A stretch of 64,000 bases of DNA from an uncultured Alphaproteobacteria bacterium (GTDB lineage: Bacteria > Pseudomonadota > Alphaproteobacteria > Rs-D84). The position numbers and the translations under genes are program-made. The stretch's first letter is position 1. Each line of letters opens with the position of its first letter. This document shows positions 54,225 to 62,293 of the stretch, piece after piece. Below the pieces are notes generated by a model. It was given only the letters and a program-made list of their open reading frames with translations. It ran no database searches and had not been told where the DNA came from. The stretch spans positions 124,001 to 188,000 of the forward strand of contig CALXXY010000002.1 in NCBI GenBank assembly GCA_944392815.1, written 5' to 3'.

Positions 54225-55994
54225 TTATCCTTTTTTGCGAATTTGAATATGAACCTCGCGCAGTTGTTTTTCTGTGACAGCACTGGGCGATCCCATCATC
54301 AAATCCTGGCCACGTTGGTTGGTTGGGAACGCGACCACAGCACGCAAATTCGGTTCGCCCAACATTATTTGAACCAATCTGTCCAAACCAAACGCACATC
54401 CACCGTGCGGTGGCGCGCCATATTGGAACGCAGTATACATACCACCGAATTTTTGTTTTACGATTTCTTCGTCATACCCAGTAATTTCAAAACAACGCAA
54501 CATAATGTCCGGATTAAAATTACGCAACCCGCCACTGCAGATTTCCGCACCATTCAAAACCATATCGAATTGCGCGGCCTTGATAGACAACGGATCTTTT
54601 GTTTTTAATTCGTCCAAAGTCGCCATCGGGTACGAAAACGGATTATGGGTAAACGCCAACCCAGTCGGCGATTCTTCGTCAACCTCGAAAAATGGGAATT
54701 CTTCTATCCAGCACAGACGGAATTCTTTTTCATCGATTAATCCCAAATCTTCGCCCAACTTTGTACGTAATTTCCCGGCGGCCTTGGCTGCATTTTCCGC
54801 AGTATCACAGATAAAGAACAACGAAGAATTATCCCCTGCAATTTCATGCAGTTTTGCAATTCTGTCCGCATCTAATTTTTTGGCAACAGGACCTTTGGCC
54901 TCGGCGGCGAACACGATATATCCCAATCCGCCCAGTCCCAATTCTTTGACCGCATAGTCCCCCAATTTATCGAACCAAGAACGTGGCTTGTCCGCGCTGT
55001 TTGGCGCAGGCACTGCACGCACAACACTGCCATTGTCAATTGCATTGGCAAATATACCAAAATCAGACCCACGGAACACATCTGTCACATCAGAAATGAC
55101 AATAGGATTGCGTAAATCCGGCTTGTCCGTGCCATATTTCAACATGGCCTGTTCAAACGGAATGTGTGGAATGTCGGCACAGATTTTTGCGTCCGGCACA
55201 AATTCACGAATGATTTGCGGCATCAAAGTATCACCAACGGCCTGGATATCCGGCAAATCCACGAACGACATTTCCAAATCCAATTGATAAAATTCCAACA
55301 ATCTGTCCGCACGCAAATCTTCGTCACGGAAACAGGGCGCAATTTGAAAATAACGATCAAACCCAGAAATTTGCAACAATTGTTTAAATTGCTGTGGTGC
55401 CTGGGGCAACGCATAAAACATACCATGATGATTACGCGATGGCACGATAAAATCACGTGCACCTTCGGGACTGGACGCAGTCAACACAGGCGTCTGGAAT
55501 TCAGAAAATCCCATTTCCCACATTTTGTCGCGAATAAATTTAATCATGCGATTACGCATTAAAATATTGTTATGCAATGTTTCACGCCGCAAATCGATAT
55601 AGCGATATTTTAAACGCAAATCTTCGGACACAGTGTCATCATCGCCAAACACCTGGAACGGCAACACATCAGAATTCGTTAACACATGCCAATCATTCAC
55701 ATGAATTTCGATTTCGCCGGTTGGAATTTTATCATTAACCGCATCGGCCGCACGCGCAACAACAGTACCCGTGATTTGAATCACGGATTCAGGCCGCACA
55801 CGTTCCATTTCTGCATTACCACCATCAAACACGCATTGCGTAATACCGTAATTATCACGCAAATCAACAAACAATAACGCACCATGGTCACGCTTGCGAT
55901 GCACCCACCCCGACAAAGTCACAGTTTCACCAACATTTGATTTGTTTAATTCACCACATGTATTGGTTCTGTATTTAGATTTCAACGATAACAT
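54225..55994 (-). CDS. aspS: Aspartyl-tRNA synthetase
   Basis: The 589-residue class IIb synthetase has the N-terminal OB-fold anticodon-binding domain (LSGWVHRKRDHGALLFVDLRD), motif 2 with FRDEDLRADRL, a bacterial GAD insertion and motif 3 FGLDRLVQIMLG. The start at 55994 gives the usual length and has an AAAGGGACC ribosome site; the longer frame from 56048 would run through the leader. A T-box leader precedes it. Whether it also charges tRNA-Asn (non-discriminating) cannot be read from the sequence. Confidence 0.97.
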   Translation of the reverse strand: MLSLKSKYRTNTCGELNKSNVGETVTLSGWVHRKRDHGALLFVDLRDNYGITQCVFDGGNAEMERVRPESVIQITGTVVARAADAVNDKIPTGEIEIHVNDWHVLTNSDVLPFQVFGDDDTVSEDLRLKYRYIDLRRETLHNNILMRNRMIKFIRDKMWEMGFSEFQTPVLTASSPEGARDFIVPSRNHHGMFYALPQAPQQFKQLLQISGFDRYFQIAPCFRDEDLRADRLLEFYQLDLEMSFVDLPDIQAVGDTLMPQIIREFVPDAKICADIPHIPFEQAMLKYGTDKPDLRNPIVISDVTDVFRGSDFGIFANAIDNGSVVRAVPAPNSADKPRSWFDKLGDYAVKELGLGGLGYIVFAAEAKGPVAKKLDADRIAKLHEIAGDNSSLFFICDTAENAAKAAGKLRTKLGEDLGLIDEKEFRLCWIEEFPFFEVDEESPTGLAFTHNPFSYPMATLDELKTKDPLSIKAAQFDMVLNGAEICSGGLRNFNPDIMLRCFEITGYDEEIVKQKFGGMYTAFQYGAPPHGGCAFGLDRLVQIMLGEPNLRAVVAFPTNQRGQDLMMGSPSAVTEKQLREVHIQIRKKG

Positions 55995-56000
55995 TTTGGT

Positions 56001-56027
56001 CCCTTTGTTTTTACCGGGCACCATAAA
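56001..56027 (-). promoter_or_regulatory. Candidate SD-sequestering hairpin before aspS
   Basis: On the minus strand, GGTGCCC (with one bulged G) can pair with GGGACC of the ribosome site AAAGGGACC, with a 12-base loop between them. This would hide the aspS ribosome site. It could make the leader act on translation. The competing transcription terminator (56045-56071) is described with the T-box. Confidence 0.4.
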
Positions 56028-56044
56028 CGAAAAAATCGGAAACG

Positions 56045-56160
56045 GCACCCATATTTAAATTTCAGGGGCGCAATGGAATCACTGCGCGGTGCCACCCTGA
56101 TTTATCACTTTGATTGGGATTTGCGAACTCCGTGGTTGTCAGTCACATCATCGTCCCCGC
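56045..56160 (-). promoter_or_regulatory. T-box riboswitch controlling aspS
   Basis: On the minus strand, AGGGTGGCACCGCG (56098-56085) matches the T-box consensus AGGGUGGNACCGCG at 14/14 positions. TCAGGG/CCCTGA (A1), a 7-base bulge TGGCACC and GCGCA/TGCGC (A2) form the standard antiterminator over 56100-56062. The bulge UGGC would pair with a tRNA ending GCCA, i.e. with discriminator G73, as in tRNA-Asp. The 3' strand of the antiterminator can instead form GCGCCC/GGGTGC (56071-56045), with TTTTTT following about 8 bases later. A short AUCA/UGAU stem precedes the T-box. Upstream, only a short stem I-like region with a GAC triplet (56140-56138, Asp codon) is visible, not a full-length Stem I. 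Confidence 0.8.
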
Positions 56161-56227
56161 CCCCGAAAAATATCAGATGTCTATACAACACTAATACAAG
56201 CTATCTAAATATCTTTTCTTAAGACAT

Positions 56228-56272
56228 CTTACAACAGTAAGATTCTATAATTAGAATACTTGAAAAGCAAGT
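56228..56272. other. Three adjacent small hairpins at the left edge of the R-M island
   Basis: CTTAC/GTAAG (56228-56241), ATTCTA/TAGAAT (56242-56257) and ACTTG/CAAGT (56258-56272) lie end to end, each with a loop of 4-5 bases. They are 30 bases beyond the last methyltransferase codon, where the AT-rich island begins. They may be a regulatory element, a composite terminator or a mobile element end. No further support is available. Confidence 0.45.
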
Positions 56273-56302
56273 AATATTCAACAGTCATATACACAAACAA
56301 AA

Positions 56303-57361
56303 TTATGTTTTTAAAATATACAATAATTCACTAACATATTGTTTTTTCGTGTTTTTTTTATTGATATGACTATTATATCTCGGGTATTTTAATCTTACCA
56401 CTTCAACATTACCATATTTAGATAACACAGATTTTATATCTTTTTCTGACATTATACCTTCTGAACTATAAGATAAAATAAGATACTTATACTTTGCAGA
56501 ACTAGCTATTCTATCAAGATCCTGTAATGCTGTTTTTTTATTACAAAAAGACGATTTTTGATGTTCATATCCCCTTATCCCCGTAATTCCATGTATAACA
56601 GGATTATCATACTTTGCTATTGTTTCCAATAAATGATAATTAGGTGCATATTGTCTGGCATTATACGGCGGATCTAAATACAAAATATCTGTATTTATAT
56701 TTTCTAATAAAGTTAAACTATCAACATTAAATGCCATATTTTTTGACTTATTAAATACTAAATCAATAGGTTTAATTATAAATGGTTTTAATGCTCTGGG
56801 GTCCCATTTTTTATTAAATGCCGCATACACCCCAGATATATTGGCAAACAATCCAACACTTTCAATCAAACAGGCCAACAAAATATAATATTCATCATCT
56901 GTTAATAAATTTTTACTTTTCCATTTTTCTATCTGAATTCGTATCGCATCTATTTTCTGTGCATTCGCATCAGACAAATACATTCTGGGAATTTTTAAAT
57001 CTTTGGTTCCACCAACAGAGTAATTATTATAAATAAACCCAGAAACAGGTTCCAACTTGTTCAAATACGCAAGAACTATATCTAACGGAGATTCTAACAA
57101 TACCTTCTCAGCTTTTGCTATTTCTGGTATAATTTGTGCGAATTTTGGTTCCGAGTTATTTACAATATATGCCCGTTGCAAACAATACGATAAATATAAA
57201 AAATCGCAAGAGGTTACCGAATAGCCTTTTCTTTTAAAGAATTTTGCAACACTGGCAGTTCCGCTAAAAAAATCAAAGAATGTTTTGCCACTGACATTTT
57301 TTTGTTCCAAAGCCAGATATATTTTATCAAGCAAACTTTCTTTGTTTCCTATAAACCTCAT
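56303..57361 (-). CDS. DNA adenine methyltransferase (D12 class), second of pair
   Basis: The 352-residue protein has motif X MRFIGNKESLLDK, motif I FFDFFSGTASVAKFF, and motif IV LDPPYNARQYAPNYHLLE (DPPY-type), typical of N6-adenine methyltransferases of the D12 group. In asymmetric-site systems, two such enzymes each protect one strand. It overlaps the first methyltransferase by 35 bases. Base composition is AT-rich compared with aspS. It likely completes the modification part of this restriction-modification system. Confidence 0.88.
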   Translation of the reverse strand: MRFIGNKESLLDKIYLALEQKNVSGKTFFDFFSGTASVAKFFKRKGYSVTSCDFLYLSYCLQRAYIVNNSEPKFAQIIPEIAKAEKVLLESPLDIVLAYLNKLEPVSGFIYNNYSVGGTKDLKIPRMYLSDANAQKIDAIRIQIEKWKSKNLLTDDEYYILLACLIESVGLFANISGVYAAFNKKWDPRALKPFIIKPIDLVFNKSKNMAFNVDSLTLLENINTDILYLDPPYNARQYAPNYHLLETIAKYDNPVIHGITGIRGYEHQKSSFCNKKTALQDLDRIASSAKYKYLILSYSSEGIMSEKDIKSVLSKYGNVEVVRLKYPRYNSHINKKNTKKQYVSELLYILKT

Positions 57362-58316
57362 ATTCTGACTCTTTTGTAGACAACAATGACTCGTTCGCTA
57401 TATTACGACATTCTGGGATATAATTAGTTATCAAAACTTCTCGGGTTGCGGTTTTATCACGTATCTTTAAATGATAATTTGAATTCGAATAATCCATATC
57501 TATCTCTGTCACACAATAATCAGAATGCAACATCAGCCAATTCATTAAAATCTCATTGACTCTACCTTTGTGCATTAAAACATTCGACAAAGCAAACCTA
57601 ACACCTTTTCTTGTCAAATTATCCAATAAATTTAATAATTTTAATTCTTCCGACTCATTCCAACCCTTGAACCCACGTTTACCATCGTTATACGTGCCAG
57701 TCGTTATAAGATACGGCGGATCTGCATACACAAAATCACTTGTCCCCAGGCCGGACACATCGAATACAGCAAAATCTTTATCACTAAACTCTATATCAAT
57801 TTTGTGCAACCTGTCTATAAACGCCAGTAAATTTTTTTCCATACATGGATTATAAGCACTTCTATTTTTGCCAAATGGATTATTAAATTCATGCGAATTA
57901 TTAAATCTGATTTGATGATTAAATGAATATGCTACTAAAACAAATAAGTCCAACGGATTTTTATATTTATTATATAATAATCTTAATTCGTTATATCCGG
58001 ACACATTGGTCAAAGACAAATCAAATTCCGATATTCTGCCATATATATGATTTAAAACATCTTGTTGTGATAATTTTTTTAAAACACTATACAGATCAAC
58101 AAGATACGTTAAATTATCATTTAATATAATTTTCCCAGCGGAAACATTTACCCCAACATTTCCACCGCCCGCAAATAAATCAACAAAACAATTTATGTTA
58201 TCCGGAAACAACGGCACCAATTGGGGTAACAGTTTATATTTACCACCTATGTAGTTCAATGGTGACTTTACAAAAACATCTGCTGTTCTACTCACTTCCT
58301 GCCGCCGCTGTTTCAA
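57327..58316 (-). CDS. DNA adenine methyltransferase (Dam-like, D12 class), first of pair
   Basis: The protein of up to 329 residues has the motif X start SPLNYIGGKYKLLPQL, motif I FVDLFAGGGNVGVN and motif IV ADPPYLITTG (DPPY), the set for N6-adenine methylation. The start is uncertain: a TTG at 58316 gives the longest frame, and a GTG at 58295 just after the nuclease stop is an alternative. It overlaps the endonuclease gene end by up to 29 bases. Low G+C marks it as foreign to the surrounding genome. Confidence 0.88.
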   Translation of the reverse strand: MKQRRQEVSRTADVFVKSPLNYIGGKYKLLPQLVPLFPDNINCFVDLFAGGGNVGVNVSAGKIILNDNLTYLVDLYSVLKKLSQQDVLNHIYGRISEFDLSLTNVSGYNELRLLYNKYKNPLDLFVLVAYSFNHQIRFNNSHEFNNPFGKNRSAYNPCMEKNLLAFIDRLHKIDIEFSDKDFAVFDVSGLGTSDFVYADPPYLITTGTYNDGKRGFKGWNESEELKLLNLLDNLTRKGVRFALSNVLMHKGRVNEILMNWLMLHSDYCVTEIDMDYSNSNYHLKIRDKTATREVLITNYIPECRNIANESLLSTKESEYEVYRKQRKFA

Positions 58317-59688
58317 TTGCTTTTTTGATTAAACTTGGGGGATTTGGCCCCAAAATCAAATCTCCATTTTCATTTAACAAAAATCCGACATCCAGTTCAA
58401 CAACTTTCGTATTATTACTTCCATATAAAACAACCGTCCTGACTGTTTGAATCCCAGGATAATATTTATTAACATACTCTTCATCAAACGCATCATACAG
58501 TTTTATTTGATTCACCCCATTGATTCTTTTGGAATATTTTTTTCCTTCTATTTCAACAATAAACCCAGATTGCACATCAAACATAACCAAATCAGGAATA
58601 TGTATAATTTTTGCTTTATTTCCTGACTTATATTCTACCCTGTTTTCATATTTTTGCAATGGAACAGGCCCGTCATTTGGGGTCAAAAAATACCCTTTTT
58701 CACACCCAGCATGATTTTCAAAAATTAATTTACCATTTGCATAATTTTCAATAGCTAAATGTAAAAATATCGTTGCCAGTTTTTCACCACTATTCTCATA
58801 ATGCCAGTATTCTTTTTCTATATCTGCCTTTGGTACATCAATCCCATCTAGTTTAATATTTAACTTATTCGCTATTTGAACAAATTTATTGTTTTTACCC
58901 ACATGTTTTTGTTCCAAACCATGTTTTGTTATAATAATATCTTTATCCCAACCTAATTTCCGTAACACGCACGAAATAGCTGACAGTGCCCCTATATTCG
59001 GATCATGCGCTAAACTACCATTTTTATATAATCTGCCGGAAATTTCTATTCGGTCATCTTTTTTTGTAATACTAATTGGTACATTAGTCACAGGCGCATT
59101 TCTCATACACGATTTAAAATCTATTAATTCGTCTACAGAACTAAATGGAGCATATCGTTCTTTAATTATTTTTTCATCTACTACCTGTATATCTACACCC
59201 ATAGTCAGCAATAATCGTGTTCCAAATATATTCGTTTGTGTTGGTTTCTTTGACGGCGTTATCTGTAAATTGTACAGCATAATTTTACGAATACCTGGAT
59301 ACACATAATTTATATATACAAATTTTGTACACCTTTGATATATAGCAGTATTACGACTTTCACTATCATCTGTTTTGGTTTCTTCTATCGCACATACAGG
59401 TATATCATCTAATTTTGGTTCTGTATCCTGATAAAATACTAAAAAATCAACAAAACTAGATTTTCCAGATACAATTTTAATAAATACGTCACTTACCACA
59501 CAATTTGTAAAGCCAACCAATGTGTATACAAATGTAAATTTACCGTCTTTTAATATCGGGACTATTCTTGTATCTTTATTAAAAACAGTATCACCACAAA
59601 CACCTTGTAATATTTTACATACCACAGCCACCTTTGGCCTTTCTTCGGTCAATATCCAAACACAAGATTTCTTATACGCTTTACACAT
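58288..59688 (-). CDS. Restriction endonuclease, two candidate PD-(D/E)xK sites
   Basis: I do not match this 466-residue protein to a named enzyme. Two candidate nuclease sites are visible: VDFLVFYQ then IEETK (D81 and E103-x-K105), and IPDLVMF then EIEGK (D366 and E381-x-K383). The middle has helical DNA-binding-like sequence. Linkage to two D12 methyltransferases in one overlapping operon strongly suggests a type II (probably IIS-like) restriction enzyme. Single chains with two active sites exist among enzymes that cut asymmetric sites, such as BsmI/Mva1269I. Its own -10 (TATAAT, 59714-59709) and GAGGA ribosome site lie upstream. Confidence 0.7.
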   Translation of the reverse strand: MCKAYKKSCVWILTEERPKVAVVCKILQGVCGDTVFNKDTRIVPILKDGKFTFVYTLVGFTNCVVSDVFIKIVSGKSSFVDFLVFYQDTEPKLDDIPVCAIEETKTDDSESRNTAIYQRCTKFVYINYVYPGIRKIMLYNLQITPSKKPTQTNIFGTRLLLTMGVDIQVVDEKIIKERYAPFSSVDELIDFKSCMRNAPVTNVPISITKKDDRIEISGRLYKNGSLAHDPNIGALSAISCVLRKLGWDKDIIITKHGLEQKHVGKNNKFVQIANKLNIKLDGIDVPKADIEKEYWHYENSGEKLATIFLHLAIENYANGKLIFENHAGCEKGYFLTPNDGPVPLQKYENRVEYKSGNKAKIIHIPDLVMFDVQSGFIVEIEGKKYSKRINGVNQIKLYDAFDEEYVNKYYPGIQTVRTVVLYGSNNTKVVELDVGFLLNENGDLILGPNPPSLIKKAIETAAAGSE

Positions 59689-59788
59689 GCCGTTTCCTCT
59701 TCAAAAATATTATAACATTCTTCAATACTCATAACACATACAAGTAAAAACAACCAAGCATAAATTTATAACGCCACACTCTATCATC

Positions 59789-60232
59789 ATGCAACAAATT
59801 CAAAAATTAAATGAGCAAAAATCTAAGATGGAGTTGGAATGCAGCATTGAAAAAAAAGATGATATGCCATTTGACCAGGCACTAGCTACAGTATTGTACT
59901 TCGTCACCGACCTTGCTGGTATATGGTCAAAGGCAACTCTACAAGAAAAAAGAACCATTTTATCAATAGTTTTTACAGATAATTTATATTATTCAAAAGA
60001 TAACAAGTTCCAAAATCCGCCAATTTCACCAATATTTCAAATATCAGATGAACTTAAACATTCAATCACAAACATAACCGAAATATATAATTTTTCAGAC
60101 AAAGTCCCAGATCGTGAAAAAAATGACAAAATAAAAGATGAAAAAAATACAAAATCTGGGACTGGCTGTGACCCGCACAAATCAAATGATTTTATAACAA
60201 AAATGGGGGTAAACAATCATCTGGTGCCCTAA
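59789..60232 (+). pseudogene. C-terminal fragment of a large serine recombinase
   Basis: The 147-codon frame matches the end of site-specific serine recombinases. A coiled segment (MQQIQKLNEQKSKMELE) is followed by FDQALATVLYFVTDLAGIW, EKRTILSIVF and YYSKDNKFQNPPISPIF, then an extra tail rich in Lys/Asp. The N-terminal catalytic and DNA-binding domains are missing, and a stop codon precedes it in frame. The fragment runs into the 3' end of tRNA-Thr at 60222. It is probably the remains of an element that entered at this tRNA and was cut by the R-M operon. Confidence 0.7.
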
Positions 60233-60295
60233 GCAAGAATCGGACTTGCGACTCGTCCTTACCAAGGACGTGTTTTACCACTAGACTATTAGGGC
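60222..60295 (-). tRNA. tRNA-Thr (GGT)
   Basis: Read on the minus strand, the gene has the perfect acceptor GCCCTAA/TTAGGGC, the D-arm AGTCTAGTGGTAAAAC, an anticodon loop TTGGTAA (anticodon GGT), a T-arm with AGTCCGATTCTTGC, and an encoded CCA. Its 3' end abuts the serine recombinase fragment, which suggests it is an attachment site. Confidence 0.92.
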
Positions 60296-60340
60296 AATCG
60301 TCACCCGCCAATTATAAATGCCCCACGCCAAAAATCAAGG

Positions 60341-60367
60341 ATAAAAAACACCCCGCACAACGCGGGG
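60341..60367 (-). terminator. Terminator of the gene ending at 60388
   Basis: Read on the minus strand, CCCCGC/GCGGGG with a 5-base loop is followed by TGTTTTTTATC. It lies 20 bases after the stop. Confidence 0.85.
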
Positions 60368-60387
60368 CGATTCAACAGACACCAAAA

Positions 60388-60963
60388 CTATTCAATACAG
60401 CAATTAACTGCGTTTTTTACCCAATTTTTTAACTTGGACATTTTGCCGGCCCCGGCCACATCAACCGACGCGTCCGCCACTTTTTCAGTTGCACGCGGCA
60501 TGGCTGTGGCTGCGGCTTTATTTTTTGTTTTAACCCATTTCACATCGGTCCCGCCGTTAATCATGCCCATATTCAAACCCCAAAATATACAATACAGCCC
60601 ATACGACCGGTCAAACAAATCGTACGCACCGTCTTTGTCCCCCGCGGCCAGGGCCTTGGTACCGACCTCGAATAAACGCATAGACGCGGCCAACAAATGT
60701 TTTGAAATGCACCAAACTTCACCCTCGTACGAAGGAATAATTTTTTGCATCATTTGTTTGCGTTGTTCGCGCACTTCGTCAATCAAATCATAAAATTCAT
60801 GTTTGCCGGTTTTCGCCCCAGAAAACATCAAATGTTCTTCGATTGAAATCAGATTCATAATCCCAATAGTCAAATCCTGGTCAGACGATAAATCTTTGGG
60901 ATTTACTTTTTTCGCAGCGTCCAATTTTTCCACAAATTCTTTTACATTTTTTATTTTTTCCAT
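60388..60963 (-). CDS. Conserved-looking hypothetical protein
   Basis: The 191-residue protein has a helical core with LSSDQDLTIGIMNLISIEEH, EVREQRKQMMQKIIPSYEGE, VWCISKHLLAASMRLFEVG and FWGLNMGMINGG. A low-complexity Lys/Ala linker and a short tail ending VNCCIE follow. I do not recognise a functional family, though the pattern resembles a small cytoplasmic helical family. It follows the CPIC membrane protein gene by 21 bases and is probably cotranscribed with it. Confidence 0.65.
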   Translation of the reverse strand: MEKIKNVKEFVEKLDAAKKVNPKDLSSDQDLTIGIMNLISIEEHLMFSGAKTGKHEFYDLIDEVREQRKQMMQKIIPSYEGEVWCISKHLLAASMRLFEVGTKALAAGDKDGAYDLFDRSYGLYCIFWGLNMGMINGGTDVKWVKTKNKAAATAMPRATEKVADASVDVAGAGKMSKLKNWVKNAVNCCIE

Positions 60964-60984
60964 GTGCTGTCCCCCTTTTTTATT

Positions 60985-61494
60985 TTAATAACAAAAACAA
61001 ATCAGCCAACTGCACAACGCCAACGCCACCACAGGCAACACCACGCGTTCAAACGGGAAATGTGCATGTCCACCGTTTTTGAGTTTCATAAACTCATACA
61101 GTTTTTCAACCAATATAAACACCACCATACCAACCAAAGCGCCAAATATTATCGGATCCAGATATAACACATTCCAAATCCACACAGGGCTGTAATCCAA
61201 ATCACCCACATACGCAAATCCAATCATCGCAACCGACAGCCCAATCAGCAACGCATTACGCCCCGGAAAATTCCACCCCCGCGAATCACAAAATTTGGCC
61301 GCCCAATATCCCAACAGTGTCAACAAAGCCCCGGCCCAAATTCCAACCACAGCCGTCGGCACCCCCAATTGTTCTGCGACCCCAACGCCCGCCCCAATTG
61401 CAATCGTACATATCGGACACGCCGGATTCGCCACCGCAGCCCCCGGCACAACGGTCAAACACACACCCAACAATTTACGCAAAAACGATTTCAT
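60985..61494 (-). CDS. Membrane protein with a CPIC motif
   Basis: The 169-residue protein begins with a helix or signal (MKSFLRKLLGVCLTVVPGAAVA), then NPACPICTIAIGAGVG, and has about four further hydrophobic segments. CxxC next to a membrane suggests a thiol-redox or metal-binding role, but I do not recognise a named family. The ATG at 61494 (MKSFLRK) is preferred over a longer frame from 61536 because a GGGGG ribosome site lies upstream. The gene diverges from an ArsR-like regulator, which probably controls it. Confidence 0.7.
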   Translation of the reverse strand: MKSFLRKLLGVCLTVVPGAAVANPACPICTIAIGAGVGVAEQLGVPTAVVGIWAGALLTLLGYWAAKFCDSRGWNFPGRNALLIGLSVAMIGFAYVGDLDYSPVWIWNVLYLDPIIFGALVGMVVFILVEKLYEFMKLKNGGHAHFPFERVVLPVVALALCSWLICFCY

Positions 61495-61624
61495 ATTACA
61501 ATACCCCCTTTCCTGTATATTAAAAATATAATACATATGAATTTCAATATATATTATTTATGATACATATCAAAAAGTCAAATAATTTATTTACGAAATA
61601 AAAAAATCGTGTTATATTAACAAT

Positions 61625-62293
61625 ATGTCAAACACAGTTTTACCAGACGTAAAAATCAAAAACATATTACCCCGCGAAATAATGGAACGCGCGACACGTG
61701 GCCTGACATATATCGCGCACCCATTGCGCCTGCGCATATTGGAATTTTTGGACGTATACGGCATGTCATCGGTATCCGCAATCGCGCGCGGTGTCGACGC
61801 AGAACAAATGATTGTATCCCAATCGCTGCGAAAAATGCGCGATGCAAATCTGGTACAAACCCACAGACGCGGCATATTTGTATACTATGAAATTTGTCGT
61901 GATTACCCCGCGAGTATATTTGTATGCATGCGCAAACTGTTCGGCCACATGACCGACCAGTTGAAATTTTTACGCGCCACACACAAAGAAATTCTGCCCA
62001 CAGATTACACAACCATGGTCGCCAACAGGATAAAATTATTTGCAAATTTTGATAAAATGCGCATATTGGAATACCTGACATATAACGGCGAATCATGTGT
62101 ATCAGAAATCGTGTCTGGCACCCAGATTCCACAAATCAAAGTATCCCAGTATTTAAAAAAATTATTGGACGACGATTTTGTAAAATCCCGTCGTGACGGC
62201 AGACATGTGTATTACGACATAACCCCTGGGGTACACAAAACAACAATCGGCTGTATACATAAACGTTATGACAACGTCGGCCCGGCGTTTTAA
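61625..62293 (+). CDS. Double-HTH ArsR-like regulator (single-chain dimer)
   Basis: The 222-residue protein has two ArsR-type winged-helix domains in one chain: HPLRLRILEFLDVYG to GIFVYYEI (about 36-95), and DKMRILEYLTYNGESCVSEI to GRHVYYDIT (about 145-205). ArsR proteins normally dimerise from separate chains, so this looks like an internal duplication that fixes the dimer. Cys residues occur in the second domain (SCVSEI) and at ICRDY, but no classical metal site is clear. TATATT (61613-61618) lies 6 bases before the ATG with TTTACG at 17-base spacing, so the mRNA is probably leaderless. Divergent partner: the CPIC membrane gene. Confidence 0.85.
   Translation: MSNTVLPDVKIKNILPREIMERATRGLTYIAHPLRLRILEFLDVYGMSSVSAIARGVDAEQMIVSQSLRKMRDANLVQTHRRGIFVYYEICRDYPASIFVCMRKLFGHMTDQLKFLRATHKEILPTDYTTMVANRIKLFANFDKMRILEYLTYNGESCVSEIVSGTQIPQIKVSQYLKKLLDDDFVKSRRDGRHVYYDITPGVHKTTIGCIHKRYDNVGPAF

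Noticed and set aside
59789..60232. An intact regulator gene of the restriction-modification system
   Set aside because: Its sequence matches the C-terminal end of serine recombinases and lacks any helix-turn-helix, so a control-protein role is not supported.
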